A stretch of 64,000 bases of DNA from Sinomicrobium kalidii (GTDB taxonomy: Bacteria > Bacteroidota > Bacteroidia > Flavobacteriales > Flavobacteriaceae): contig NZ_CP089211.1 of the NCBI RefSeq assembly GCF_021183825.1, positions 4,446,501-4,510,500 on the forward strand, written 5' to 3'. Shown here in pieces: positions 53,249-62,929 of the stretch (positions are counted from its first letter, which is position 1; the number at the start of each line of letters is the position of its first letter). The notes beneath the pieces were generated by a model that worked only from the letters and a program-made list of their open reading frames with translations, made no database searches and was not told the origin of the DNA. The position numbers and the translations under genes were made by a program.

Positions 53249-54424
53249 ATGGAAAAAATTTTTGAAGACACAAAAACTGCCTTCGCCCTAAAAACCGATG
53301 CGGAACTGGAGAGGGCGTATTTTCTGTTTAAGCTGATCGCCAATCAGCCTTTGGTACGAATAGGTACCGCAGTGACCAATTTTGCCATCAAGACACACCT
53401 CCCGGTGGAAGGACTTATCCGATCTACCGTATTCGATCATTTTTGTGGTGGTGTGAACGAAGAAGATTGCATGCCGGTCGTAGACAAGATCTTTGAAAAA
53501 GGGGTCTGCTCCGTGCTGGATTATTCCGTAGAGGGAAAAGACGAAGAAAACCCGCTGGATGAGTCCCACAGGAGAGTTATTGACATACTGAATTTTGTCA
53601 AAGAGAAGGAAGCCATACCCTTTGCCGTGTTCAAACCTTCCAGTTTTGGCAGGTTTTCACTCTTTCAGAAAATAAGTGAAGGCAAAGAGCTTACGATCCG
53701 CGAACAGGACGAGTGGGACCGCGTGGTCAACCGTTTTGATTCTTCCTGCCGGAAAGCCCACCAGCTGGATGTATCACTGCTGATAGATGCCGAGGAAAGC
53801 TGGATGCAGGATGCTGCCGATAACCTGATCACCGACATGATGCGGAAGTACAATAAAAAGAAGGTTATCGTATACAACACCTTGCAGATGTACAGGTGGG
53901 ACCGGATGGATTTTCTGAAGAAACTTTACCGGCAGGCCGAAGAGGAAGGCTTTTATGTAGGGGTAAAACTGGTACGGGGAGCCTACATGGAAAAAGAGAA
54001 CGAAAGGGCGGAAGAAATGGGCTATCCTACTCCCATTTGTCCTTCCAAGGATGCCACGGACAAGAACTATAACGAAGCCATAACCTATATGCTGGAGCAC
54101 TTGGACCGTATGGCCATTTTTGCCGGAACACACAATGAGGAAAGTTCATACAGGCTTATGGAACTCATGGAGAAGTACAGAATCGCCAAAGACGATTCGA
54201 GGGTGTGGTTCGGGCAGTTATACGGTATGAGCGACCACATAAGCTATAATCTCGGTGCCCGGGGGTATAATGTGGCCAAATACCTGCCGTTCGGCCCGGT
54301 GAAGGACGTGATGCCCTACCTGATCCGGAGGGCGGAAGAAAACACCTCCGTGGCCGGACAGACCAGCAGGGAACTGTCCTTGCTGAAAAACGAAAGAAAG
54401 CGAAGAAAGCTGGAATTTTTATAG
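53249..54424 (+). CDS. Proline dehydrogenase
   Basis: The enzyme oxidises proline to pyrroline-5-carboxylate with FAD, passing electrons to quinone. The 391-residue protein shows the TIM-barrel motifs SLLIDAEESWMQDAADNLI, then NTLQMYR, VGVKLVRGAYMEKEN and ATDKNYNEAI. The substrate-site sequence YLPFGPVKDVMPYLIRRAEE is near the C-terminus. It is a stand-alone PRODH domain, not PutA, and no P5C dehydrogenase gene lies nearby. The recN start is 68 bp downstream. Confidence 0.94.
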   Translation: MEKIFEDTKTAFALKTDAELERAYFLFKLIANQPLVRIGTAVTNFAIKTHLPVEGLIRSTVFDHFCGGVNEEDCMPVVDKIFEKGVCSVLDYSVEGKDEENPLDESHRRVIDILNFVKEKEAIPFAVFKPSSFGRFSLFQKISEGKELTIREQDEWDRVVNRFDSSCRKAHQLDVSLLIDAEESWMQDAADNLITDMMRKYNKKKVIVYNTLQMYRWDRMDFLKKLYRQAEEEGFYVGVKLVRGAYMEKENERAEEMGYPTPICPSKDATDKNYNEAITYMLEHLDRMAIFAGTHNEESSYRLMELMEKYRIAKDDSRVWFGQLYGMSDHISYNLGARGYNVAKYLPFGPVKDVMPYLIRRAEENTSVAGQTSRELSLLKNERKRRKLEFL

Positions 54425-54491
54425 GTAGTGAAATTATGGATACTGCATTCAAAAATGTTAGTATATTTGAAAAGTAAAAAACCGTTGTGTA

Positions 54492-56147
54492 TTGTTACTT
54501 TCACTTTCCATAAAGAACTATGCCCTTATAGACGACCTCAAGGTCCGTTTTGACCGCGGGCTTACGATCATTACCGGGGAAACCGGTGCCGGAAAGTCCA
54601 TATTACTGGGCGGGTTGTCACTTATACTGGGCAAACGTGCAGACCTGAACAGCTTAAAGAGCAAAGAGAAAAAGTGTATCATAGAAGCCGAGTTCTCAGT
54701 AGAAGATTACCATCTGCAAACACTTTTTGAGAAACTTGACCTGGACTATGAACCCAATACCATTATCCGCCGGGAGATCCTTCCCGGCGGTAAATCCCGG
54801 GCTTTTGTAAATGATACCCCGGTAACGCTGGATGTTTTGTTGACCCTGAGCCTCAGACTCATCGATATCCATTCCCAGCACCAGACCCTGCAACTTACCA
54901 ATAACGATTTCCAGTTCCAGGTTATCGATGCCATAGCCGGGAACAAGCAGGGGATAGAAAAGTATAGAAATAAACTGGCGGCATACCACAAGGCCAAAAA
55001 AGAACTTCAGGGGCTGATAGACTTTCAGCAGGAAGCTGACAAAGAGCAGGATTACAATGCATTTCTGCTCAAGGAATTACAGGAAGCCAAACTGGAACCG
55101 GGTATGCTGGAAGAACTGGAAGCCACTTTCGAAAAACTGAACAATGTTGAGGAGATCAAGGAAAAACTGGCTTTCTCCTCCCAATTGTTAAGTGACGAAC
55201 ATGCCGGTATCCTGGTCAACCTCAATGCCATGCGGAATGCGCTGAGCAAACTTTCGGACTATGGCCCCCGCTTTGAAGAACTGCAAAACAGGATCAATTC
55301 GGTATTTATAGAACTCGACGATACTTTTAACGAAATAGAAAACATAGACGAGACCGTAGAAGCCGACCCGCAGCAACTGGAACAGGTAAATACGAGGCTG
55401 CAGCTTCTCTATGACCTCCAGAAAAAACACAATGTACTGGAAGTAGAAGAGCTCATAAGGATTCAAAAAGAACTGGAAGAAAAAATATCGGTTACGGAAA
55501 ATCTCGAAGCCGACATTAAAAACAAGCAGCTCGAGGTCCTGAAACTGGAAGAAGAGCTGGACAAACTGGCTTCAGGAATACACGGAAAAAGAGTGAAGGA
55601 AGCTCCGCAATTGAAAAAAAACCTGGAGCGTTCGCTCGAAAAACTGGGCATGCCCAATGCCTCTTTTAAAATCGAAATAAGGCCAACCACATCGTTTTTT
55701 GCCAACGGTAAGGACGAACTGCACTTTTTGTTCTCGGCAAACAAGGGAAGCGGTTATGGCGAATTGAAAAAGGTGGCTTCCGGAGGGGAGCTCTCCCGGA
55801 TCATGCTCTCCATAAAAGCCGTACTGGCCCGGTATGAGAAGCTGCCCACCATAATGTTCGACGAGATCGATACCGGGGTTTCCGGGGAAGTATCGGACAA
55901 AATGGGAGATATTATGCAGCAAATGAGTGAAACCATGCAGGTGTTTTCCATTACCCACCTGCCGCAGATTGCCGCCAAGGGAACAAGGCATTTCAAGGTG
56001 TATAAGGAAGACTCCGGGGGAGTGACCTCTACCGAAATAAAAGAACTCTCAACAGACGAACGCATTGTAGAGATCGCCGAGATGCTGAGCGGGAAGAACA
56101 TTTCCGAATCGGCCATATCCCACGCGAAAGAATTGTTACTGTTGTAA
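54492..56147 (+). CDS. recN: DNA repair protein RecN
   Basis: RecN is an SMC-like ATPase that acts early at double-strand breaks. The 551-residue protein has Walker A GETGAGKSILLGGLS near residue 30, a long coiled-coil middle (about 155-370), and the ABC signature KVASGGELSRIMLSIK. Walker B PTIMFDEIDTGVSGEV is followed by VFSITHLPQIAA. The start appears to be TTG at 54492 (MLLSLSIKNYALID), which gives the family N-terminus. It follows the proline dehydrogenase gene on the same strand. Confidence 0.95.
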   Translation: MLLSLSIKNYALIDDLKVRFDRGLTIITGETGAGKSILLGGLSLILGKRADLNSLKSKEKKCIIEAEFSVEDYHLQTLFEKLDLDYEPNTIIRREILPGGKSRAFVNDTPVTLDVLLTLSLRLIDIHSQHQTLQLTNNDFQFQVIDAIAGNKQGIEKYRNKLAAYHKAKKELQGLIDFQQEADKEQDYNAFLLKELQEAKLEPGMLEELEATFEKLNNVEEIKEKLAFSSQLLSDEHAGILVNLNAMRNALSKLSDYGPRFEELQNRINSVFIELDDTFNEIENIDETVEADPQQLEQVNTRLQLLYDLQKKHNVLEVEELIRIQKELEEKISVTENLEADIKNKQLEVLKLEEELDKLASGIHGKRVKEAPQLKKNLERSLEKLGMPNASFKIEIRPTTSFFANGKDELHFLFSANKGSGYGELKKVASGGELSRIMLSIKAVLARYEKLPTIMFDEIDTGVSGEVSDKMGDIMQQMSETMQVFSITHLPQIAAKGTRHFKVYKEDSGGVTSTEIKELSTDERIVEIAEMLSGKNISESAISHAKELLLL

Positions 56148-56250
56148 TGGTTTTCCGGGCAGGGGAGACTGAATGAGATTGACGGGAATTGAAAAAACAA
56201 AGCTTTAAAAACTGAAAAGAACCTAATAAACGACAAACATAGAGATAGAA

Positions 56251-57060
56251 ATGTACAACTTACTGAAAGGAAAAAAAGGAATTATTTTTGGTGCCCTGGA
56301 TGAAAATTCCATCGCCTGGAAGACTGCTGAAAGAGTTCATGAAGAAGGAGGCACTTTTGTGCTGACCAATGCACCCATAGCCATGCGGATGGGACAGATA
56401 AAGACATTGGCGGAAAAAACAGGCTCGGAGATCATCCCGGCAGATGCCACAAATGTGGACGACCTGCAGGAGCTTGTGGAAAAATCCGTGGAGATATTGG
56501 GAGGAAAGATCGATTTTGTACTGCATTCCGTCGGAATGTCCGTAAATGTGAGGAAAGGAAGGCACTATACCGATCAGAATTATGATTTTACGACCAAGGG
56601 ATGGGACGTGTCTGCCGTATCCTTTCACAAGGTCATGCAAACCCTGCATAAAAACGATGCCATGAGCGAATGGGGGAGCATCGTGGCGCTGACTTATATG
56701 GCTGCCCAGCGAACTTTCCCCGATTATAACGATATGGCCGATAACAAGGCCTACCTCGAATCTATCGCCAGGAGTTTCGGCTATTTCTACGGGAAAGACA
56801 AAAAGGTCAGGGTAAATACCATTTCGCAGTCTCCTACACCTACTACAGCAGGGCAAGGCGTAAAAGGCTTTGACGGTTTTATCGCCTATGCCGATATGAT
56901 GTCACCTTTGGGGAATGCTACTGCTGCCGAATGTGCAGACTATACCGTAACCCTTTTCTCCGATCTTACAAAGAAGGTGACCATGCAAAACCTCTATCAC
57001 GATGGCGGTTTTTCCAACACCGGGGTCAGCAACGAGGTGATGGAAAAGTTTATGAAATAA
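56251..57060 (+). CDS. fabI: Enoyl-[acyl-carrier-protein] reductase
   Basis: FabI reduces the enoyl-ACP double bond in the last step of fatty acid elongation. The 269-residue SDR protein has the divergent FabI cofactor site KKGIIFGALDENSIAWKTA and the FabI-type catalytic pair Y159 and K166 (Tyr-x6-Lys). HSVGMS near residue 92 and a C-terminal LYHDGGFSNTGV are also present. It is 103 bp after recN, rightward, with a strong terminator behind. Confidence 0.95.
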   Translation: MYNLLKGKKGIIFGALDENSIAWKTAERVHEEGGTFVLTNAPIAMRMGQIKTLAEKTGSEIIPADATNVDDLQELVEKSVEILGGKIDFVLHSVGMSVNVRKGRHYTDQNYDFTTKGWDVSAVSFHKVMQTLHKNDAMSEWGSIVALTYMAAQRTFPDYNDMADNKAYLESIARSFGYFYGKDKKVRVNTISQSPTPTTAGQGVKGFDGFIAYADMMSPLGNATAAECADYTVTLFSDLTKKVTMQNLYHDGGFSNTGVSNEVMEKFMK

Positions 57061-57087
57061 AAGATCACATAAAATACATATAAAATA

Positions 57088-57126
57088 AATCCCGCTACCT
57101 GGCTTTGTCCGGGGTAGCGGGATTTT
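57088..57126. terminator. Bidirectional terminator between fabI and miaE
   Basis: AAATCCCGCTACC pairs with GGTAGCGGGATTT across a 13-base loop, with A and T runs on the flanks. The two convergent genes can share it. Confidence 0.85.
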
Positions 57127-57150
57127 ATTCTTTACGGGATGGCCCGTGAT

Positions 57151-57732
57151 CTATCCGTGCATTGTTTCCTTTTTACCCAGTTCTTTCATGATTTCCGCTT
57201 CGTATTCCAGCAGGTCCTGCCATTTTTGGTCCACTTCTTCCCGGTTTCCGTACCGGCGGGCGAAAGAGAGGAACATGGTATAGTGATTGGCTTCGCTGGT
57301 CATCAGGTTCCTGTAAAATTCGGCCAGCTCGTTGTCCTCTATGTTTTCGGAGAGGAGGCGGAAACGTTCACAACTGCGTGCCTCGATCAGGGCCGCATAC
57401 AATAACCGGTGGACAAGGTGCGATTCCCGGCTGCCGCCTTTCGGGAAAAATTTCATGAGCCGTACCACATATTCGTCTTTTCGTTCCCTGCCCAATATCC
57501 AGCCCCGGGCAATGATCCTGTCGTGTACCATTTTAAAATGACTTATTTCTTCCTTTACCAGGGCAGTCATGGCCTGGACGAGGTCTGTGTATTCCGGGAA
57601 GGAAACAATGAGCGAAATGGCCGTACTGGCCGCTTTTTGCTCACAATAAGCGTGGTCCGTTAGTATTTCTTCGATGTTTTTCTCTACAATGTTTACCCAG
57701 CGGGGATCTGTCGGTAATTTTAGTCCTAACAT
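57151..57732 (-). CDS. miaE: tRNA-(ms2io6A)-hydroxylase
   Basis: MiaE is a diiron enzyme that hydroxylates the isopentenyl side chain of ms2i6A37 in tRNA. The 193-residue protein is all-helical with the ferritin-like metal ligands in order: E in DHAYCEQKAAS, ExxH in KEEISHFKMV, E in LIEARSCERF, and ExxH in SEANHYTMF. Length is typical. Its start overlaps the end of the DUF1697 gene by 7 bp, so the two genes are translationally coupled. Confidence 0.93.
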   Translation of the reverse strand: MLGLKLPTDPRWVNIVEKNIEEILTDHAYCEQKAASTAISLIVSFPEYTDLVQAMTALVKEEISHFKMVHDRIIARGWILGRERKDEYVVRLMKFFPKGGSRESHLVHRLLYAALIEARSCERFRLLSENIEDNELAEFYRNLMTSEANHYTMFLSFARRYGNREEVDQKWQDLLEYEAEIMKELGKKETMHG

Positions 57733-58286
57733 GCCTTTTCGGTATTTTCTGCTATTTGTATCAGTTTGTTTACGGTGTTCCAGTTTCTGGTAGTGGCACG
57801 GATTTTCAGCTTGTTTTCAAAAAAATTATTGGACAGTTTCGTTTTTCCGTATCCTTCGGGGCAATAGAGGTATATGCACGTATCGGTGACCGTAAACCGT
57901 TCGGCTTCGCTTGCGTAGGGTTCCAGTTTTTCTACCTGTTCTGCGGAGGGTGCTTTGCGGATAAAGGTAAAGTAGCGTCTTTTGGTGTCTCCTTCGGAAG
58001 GCGGGTAGGGACTGCGGTCTCTTAACTGTTCGAGCACTGCCCTGGTCTTGATAAAGGCAGTGACATTTTCGTAGCCGAATACAGTTTCTATTTCTTTTTC
58101 AATACGTGCTTCCAGGGTGCTGGCATTTTCGTCTGAAGCGCAATTAAATACGATATTTCCACTCTGAACATAAGTGGTGATATCGGCGAAACCAAGTGTT
58201 TCAAACAGTTTTTTGAGCTCCGCCATTTTTATGATATTCTTCCCCGAGACATTGATCCCCCGAAGCATGCAGATGTATGTTTTCAC
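57726..58286 (-). CDS. DUF1697 protein
   Basis: The 186-residue protein has the DUF1697 features: MLRGINVSGKNIIKMAELKK near the start, TYVQSGNIVFNC near residue 40, and a C-terminal ATTRNWNTVNKLIQIA. The family has a ferredoxin-like fold and no known activity. It is first in a leftward two-gene unit with miaE and has a candidate -7 box just upstream. Confidence 0.92.
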   Translation of the reverse strand: MKTYICMLRGINVSGKNIIKMAELKKLFETLGFADITTYVQSGNIVFNCASDENASTLEARIEKEIETVFGYENVTAFIKTRAVLEQLRDRSPYPPSEGDTKRRYFTFIRKAPSAEQVEKLEPYASEAERFTVTDTCIYLYCPEGYGKTKLSNNFFENKLKIRATTRNWNTVNKLIQIAENTEKAC

Positions 58287-58304
58287 GATTTTATGGTTTT
58301 ACGG

Positions 58305-58312
58305 CAAAGATA
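58305..58312 (-). promoter_or_regulatory. Candidate -7 box for the DUF1697-miaE unit
   Basis: The leftward strand reads TATCTTTG about 19 bp before the start codon at 58286, matching TAnnTTTG. Confidence 0.45.
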
Positions 58313-58344
58313 ATAAATTCGACAGGGGAAAACTGTCCGGCATA

Positions 58345-60063
58345 TTATCGGTTCCTGCTCATCTGCATGGAACGTCGCAGCATTTCCAGGAACATTGCAA
58401 TGCCGATAACGAGGACACAACCTATGAAATTGAGCCACAGGTAGCCTATTTGTTCCTCTACGTAAATAAAACGGTAGTAGATAAATAAAATGATCGACTG
58501 GGTGAGCACGGCACTCCAGAAAACCGCGTTTCCGCGTACAAACCGGAAAAAGAAGGCCAGGAGGAATATGCCCAGTACATTGCCATAGAATACCGAACCT
58601 ATGATATTCACCAGCTGGATGAGGTTGTCTACCAACGATCCGAAATTGGCAAACAGGATGGCAATAACACCCCAGAGCAGTGTAAACCATTTGGATGCCG
58701 AAAGATAATGGCCGTCTTCTTTCTCCGTTTTGTGGCTTCTCTTGTAAAGGTCAATGGTGGTAATGGTCCCGAGGGCGTTGAGTTCCGAGGCAGTTGACGA
58801 CATAGCCGCCGACAGGATAACAGCGAGCAGTAGCCCTATAAAGCCCCTGGGGAGGTTGTTGAGTATAAAATGGATAAAGACATAATCCTTGTCGTTCGTT
58901 TCAATGGAGGCATCAGCCTTTTCGATCAGTTTACGGGCCTTTCCGCGGTTTTCCCTTTCCTGCTTGTTTATGGCCTGTATTTTACGCTTGGCGGCCATGG
59001 TGAGCTGGTAATCCTTTACATTCAGGACTCCCGAATAATGTTCCTGGGCCATCTTCTTCCGGGATTCCAGGAGTTGGTGCTCCTCTTCCAGTTGTTTGTA
59101 CTCGTCTGAATAAGATGAGTTTAATACGGCTTCCGTTGCAGCAGGGTTAAAGTTGAGCGGGGAGGAATGGTATTGGTAAAAGACAAAGACCATAACCCCG
59201 ACAAGCAGAATAAAAAACTGCATCGGCACCTTCAATAATCCGTTAAAAATAAGCCCCAGCTGACTTTCCCTTACGGAACTCCCGGAAAGGTAGCGTTGCA
59301 CCTGGCTCTGGTCCGTACCGAAATAGGAAAGCATCAGGAAAAAACCGCCGGTAATACCGCTCCAGAAAGTATAACGGCTTTGGGTGTCCATGGAAAAGTC
59401 CAGGATATTCAGTTTGCCGTTGGCCCCGGCTACTTTCATGGCTTTGCCGAAGGTCAGATCGTTGGGCAGGTAGTCCAGGATAAGAAAAAATGCGACGAAC
59501 ATACCGGACATGATCACGAACATCTGTTGTTTCTGGGTGACGTTTACGGCTTTTGTACCCCCTATCACCGTATACACAATAACAAGGGAGCCAATCATTA
59601 TATTAAGCGTTTTCAGGTCCCATCCGAGTACGGCAGACAGGATGATGGACGGGGCATAAATGGTGATCCCCGCAGCCAGTCCCCGTTGCACGAGGAAGAG
59701 AATGGCAGTAAGGCTCCTGGTCTTCAGGTCGAAACGTTGTTCGAGGAACTCATATGCGGTATATACCTTGAGCCGGTGGTAGACCGGGATAAAAACCATG
59801 CAGATAACGATCATGGCCAGAGGAAGCCCGAAATAGAACTGAACGAAGCCCATGCCGTCGTGGAAAGCCTGTCCCGGGGTCGACAAAAAAGTGATGGCAC
59901 TGGCCTGTGTGGCCATTACGGAAAGTCCTACGGTCCACCATTTGGCTTCCTGGTTGCCCAGGATATAGTCCTTTACCGTAGTGTTTTTCTTGGTCTTCCA
60001 CGTACCGTAGACCACGATGAAAAGAAGCGTGGTATACAATACTATCCAATCGATGCTTTCCAT
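58345..60063 (-). CDS. Sodium:solute symporter, SSS family
   Basis: The 572-residue protein has about 13-14 membrane spans, the SSS opening with GNQEAKWWTVGLSVMATQAS, and the family signature LSYFGTDQSQVQRYLSG. A long hydrophilic insert rich in Glu and Lys lies near residues 315-390. The substrate is unknown. It starts 3 bp after a 41-residue membrane protein gene and lies downstream of a secreted PIG-L deacetylase gene, all leftward. This suggests uptake of a product of that enzyme, for example a deacetylated amino sugar. Confidence 0.9.
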   Translation of the reverse strand: MESIDWIVLYTTLLFIVVYGTWKTKKNTTVKDYILGNQEAKWWTVGLSVMATQASAITFLSTPGQAFHDGMGFVQFYFGLPLAMIVICMVFIPVYHRLKVYTAYEFLEQRFDLKTRSLTAILFLVQRGLAAGITIYAPSIILSAVLGWDLKTLNIMIGSLVIVYTVIGGTKAVNVTQKQQMFVIMSGMFVAFFLILDYLPNDLTFGKAMKVAGANGKLNILDFSMDTQSRYTFWSGITGGFFLMLSYFGTDQSQVQRYLSGSSVRESQLGLIFNGLLKVPMQFFILLVGVMVFVFYQYHSSPLNFNPAATEAVLNSSYSDEYKQLEEEHQLLESRKKMAQEHYSGVLNVKDYQLTMAAKRKIQAINKQERENRGKARKLIEKADASIETNDKDYVFIHFILNNLPRGFIGLLLAVILSAAMSSTASELNALGTITTIDLYKRSHKTEKEDGHYLSASKWFTLLWGVIAILFANFGSLVDNLIQLVNIIGSVFYGNVLGIFLLAFFFRFVRGNAVFWSAVLTQSIILFIYYRFIYVEEQIGYLWLNFIGCVLVIGIAMFLEMLRRSMQMSRNR

Positions 60064-60066
60064 GTA

Positions 60067-60192
60067 CTAACAGTTTTCCAGCATTATGAAATAGAAGAAG
60101 ATAATATAGAGGATATTGGCGATAAGTACCAGGGTGTAGCTGGACTTCCAATGCCATTTCCGGGGAGTGTTATGTTCTTCCGGTTGTTCCAT
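60067..60192 (-). CDS. Small single-span membrane protein, likely symporter partner
   Basis: A 41-residue frame reads MEQPEEHNTPRKWHWKSSYT, then one membrane span (LVLIANILYIIFFYFIML) and a short tail ENC. Its stop lies 3 bp before the symporter start, so the two are almost certainly co-translated. Some SSS transporters use a small membrane subunit (for example the DUF4212 type), but this protein is much smaller and of no family known to me. The charged Trp-rich N-terminus followed by a span suggests a conserved design. Confidence 0.72.
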   Translation of the reverse strand: MEQPEEHNTPRKWHWKSSYTLVLIANILYIIFFYFIMLENC

Positions 60193-60290
60193 TACTGGGT
60201 GGTGATATTTTTTTTACGGTTTTTGATATTCACTTGATGAAAATGTTCCTTCGCCTGGCCATGCCTTTAGGGGACAGGAAAAGCCAAAGG

Positions 60291-62798
60291 TCAGTTGTGT
60301 TTATCCCCGGCTTCCTTCCCGACGGAAAGCATATTGGCAAAGAGTTTGAATGCGCCGGGAACCCCTGCCGGCAGTTCCCGGAAAAAACTCAGTCCTGTGT
60401 AAATATAATAACCTTTTCCGTAAGGGGCTACCAGAAGGCTGCCTTCTTTGGCTTTTTCCCCTTTGTCGTGCATGGACAGTACGGGGGTGTATTCCCCGGC
60501 CCATTTATCGGGAAAGTACAGCCCGCGTTCCTGTACCCACCCTTCAAAATCCTGACTCGTGATCTTGTTGGGGGAGTTCAGCAGGGGATGGGTTTCGTCT
60601 ATAAACTCTACCGCCGCATTTTCATCGGTAACCCTGTCCCTGGATACGCGAAGGGGATAGGGGGGCATAACGTCCAGCTCGCTTCTCCTGCCTACGGTGT
60701 TATACTGCACGATCAGCGTCCCGCCTTCTTTTACATAGTTCAGTAAAGCAGGCTGTGCGGTATGCAGGGATTCCAGTACATTATAGGCCCGTATACCAAT
60801 AACCACGGCATCGTAACGGGCCAGGGCAGAAGCCGAAATATGGTCGGCATCCAGGAAAGTCACGTCATAACCGATCTGTTTGAGGCTCTCCGGCACCTTG
60901 TCGCCCGCACCTGTAATGTAACCTACGGATTTCCCCGCCTTGTCTATGTTGAGCCGGACCACTTTGGCTTCGGAAGGCAGCAGGACAGATTGTGTGGGGA
61001 TATGGTCATAACTGATCTCCATAAGTTCCTTGTTGTAGGTGTCTCCGTTGATATGTACGACCGGTGTTATCAGCCCTTCGCTTTCGTCTTCCGGGGGAGT
61101 GACTTTGAACAATACGGTCTTTTCCGCTCCTTTTTTTTCTGTGTGTACGGGGTAACTTTCGGGAGAAACGTTCCATCCGTCGGGAACGTTCAGGGTAACG
61201 GTACCGTTTATTTGTTCCCGTATTGCCGTTACTGTAACGGGAATGCTTTTGGGACCGTTAGCGAAGATACTTACCTTGTTGGCAATGGCGGCCGTAACCG
61301 GGGGAAGTATTTCAAATGGCTGGTAGCGTTCGCCCCCCGCCGGATCGGTATGTTTGTATATGATGTTTTTCCGAAAAGCGATATCCACACCGTTAATGAC
61401 AACGTGGAAATTGGCGGTCAGTATGTCCGGGGTTTCCGGCAGGCCGATAAATTGTTGCTCAGCCCTGTACATACCCAACGTGCCTTTTTGCATTAACCAG
61501 TACGGGGCAGTATAGTTGGGTGTGTCCGGAATTTTGGTAGTGAGTTCAAACCGCTTTTCTTTGTTGTAATCGAGTTTGGCGGATGCGTTTTCCACAGTCC
61601 CGGAAGGTGCTATTTCTATACTGTTGAGTGTGATGTCTGCATTGCTCCGGTTGATCGCTTCTATTTGCAGTTTTAATGAGCTCCCCGGAGTGGCCCTCGG
61701 TGTCGGAGCCACTGCTTCCAGGTAAAGCCCTGCACACGCCTGGATAATTTCTTTTAGTTCTTTGGTCTTTACCGATTTCCAATAATTGTCCTCAAGTTTT
61801 TGGATAAGCGTATATGCTTTTATCAACTGCGGGATGTGCTCGGACGGGTCTTTAAAGTTGAAATGGTGCTCTACGGATTTTAACAGCTTGGCAATTTCCT
61901 CGGTGCCTTCCAGCCGGGACCAGGTGGTGTTGATCCCGTCAAAAATGTTGTTGTTTTCCGGCATGTCCCCTTTGAGCAATTCCAGGTATTCCGTTTCGCT
62001 CCCCCTGGAGCCCGAACTGCCAAACCCCTGGCTGCGGTGCTGGCTACGGCTCAGGGCTGCTATTTCGCCATTGCTTTTGCCCAGTGCGGGGTAATACCCG
62101 CCCATGTCTACACTTACCAGGTTGTCTTTGTTGGCTTTCCTGAACTTTTCCTCACTGCCGTAAAACCACCAGGAAGTATTGAAAAAGAGCCTTCGGGGCT
62201 GCCATGTGGAAAAGGATGTCAGCTGACCGGGATATGAATTGCTGTTTCCGGCAAGGTCAAAGGCTTCTACACTCAGCATGGCCGAAGTAGTATGATGACC
62301 GTGAGTGGTTCCCGGGGTGCGGTGGTCAAAACGGTTGATGATCACATCCGGTCTGAACTTTCGGATGGCGCGTACCACATCGGCCAGTACACTGTCTTTG
62401 TTCCATATGTTTAGGGTTTCGTCGGGGTGTTTTGAAAAGCCGAAGTCATTCGCCCTGGAAAATAATTGTTCCCCGCCGTCTATGCGCCTCGCCGAAAGCA
62501 ATTCTTCGGTCCTGATGACCCCGAGGAGTTCCCGGAGTTCCGTACCGATGAGATTTTGCCCGCCATCACCCCGGGTGAGGGAGAGGTATGCGGTCCGGGC
62601 GTGTACTTCATTGGAGAGGTACGAGATCATCCTGGTGTTTTCATCATCCGGATGGGCAGCCAGGTAGAGGGCAGTTCCCAGAAAATTGAGTTTTTGTACG
62701 GCATGATATATTTCGGAGGAAGAATATGTTTTCGGCTGTTGCGGATATAGGGTCAGGGAGGTTAAAACAAATAGCAAGAGGAGGGTAATTTTACGCAT
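60291..62798 (-). CDS. Large secreted PIG-L family deacetylase with C-terminal accessory domains
   Basis: The 835-residue protein has a signal peptide (about 1-20). A PIG-L/LmbE domain (about 25-300) carries the zinc motif AAHPDDENTRM near residue 48 and HGHHTTSAM with further ligands. Beta-sandwich regions occupy the middle (about 370-620). The C-terminal part (about 640-835) has a glutamine-amidotransferase-like fold (DAVVIGIRAYN, EGGTLIVQYNT), where catalysis is not evident. PIG-L enzymes remove acetyl groups from N-acetylglucosamine-type sugars. The start at 62798 was preferred to 62858 because it begins the signal peptide. It leads the leftward unit with the small protein and the symporter. 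Confidence 0.85.
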   Translation of the reverse strand: MRKITLLLLFVLTSLTLYPQQPKTYSSSEIYHAVQKLNFLGTALYLAAHPDDENTRMISYLSNEVHARTAYLSLTRGDGGQNLIGTELRELLGVIRTEELLSARRIDGGEQLFSRANDFGFSKHPDETLNIWNKDSVLADVVRAIRKFRPDVIINRFDHRTPGTTHGHHTTSAMLSVEAFDLAGNSNSYPGQLTSFSTWQPRRLFFNTSWWFYGSEEKFRKANKDNLVSVDMGGYYPALGKSNGEIAALSRSQHRSQGFGSSGSRGSETEYLELLKGDMPENNNIFDGINTTWSRLEGTEEIAKLLKSVEHHFNFKDPSEHIPQLIKAYTLIQKLEDNYWKSVKTKELKEIIQACAGLYLEAVAPTPRATPGSSLKLQIEAINRSNADITLNSIEIAPSGTVENASAKLDYNKEKRFELTTKIPDTPNYTAPYWLMQKGTLGMYRAEQQFIGLPETPDILTANFHVVINGVDIAFRKNIIYKHTDPAGGERYQPFEILPPVTAAIANKVSIFANGPKSIPVTVTAIREQINGTVTLNVPDGWNVSPESYPVHTEKKGAEKTVLFKVTPPEDESEGLITPVVHINGDTYNKELMEISYDHIPTQSVLLPSEAKVVRLNIDKAGKSVGYITGAGDKVPESLKQIGYDVTFLDADHISASALARYDAVVIGIRAYNVLESLHTAQPALLNYVKEGGTLIVQYNTVGRRSELDVMPPYPLRVSRDRVTDENAAVEFIDETHPLLNSPNKITSQDFEGWVQERGLYFPDKWAGEYTPVLSMHDKGEKAKEGSLLVAPYGKGYYIYTGLSFFRELPAGVPGAFKLFANMLSVGKEAGDKHN

Positions 62799-62875
62799 TT
62801 CAGTTAGTTTTAAATTCCGGTTTCGCGTTGCGGAAAGACTGTTTCCGATAATTGCCACAATATATAACTGTCTTT

Positions 62876-62883
62876 CAAATATA
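62876..62883 (-). promoter_or_regulatory. Candidate -7 box for the PIG-L/symporter unit
   Basis: The leftward strand reads TATATTTG about 78 bp before the PIG-L start. Confidence 0.4.
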
Positions 62884-62929
62884 GAAATAATAGCAATTAT
62901 GCTATGGTGTTTAGGCTTTCTTTAACTAT

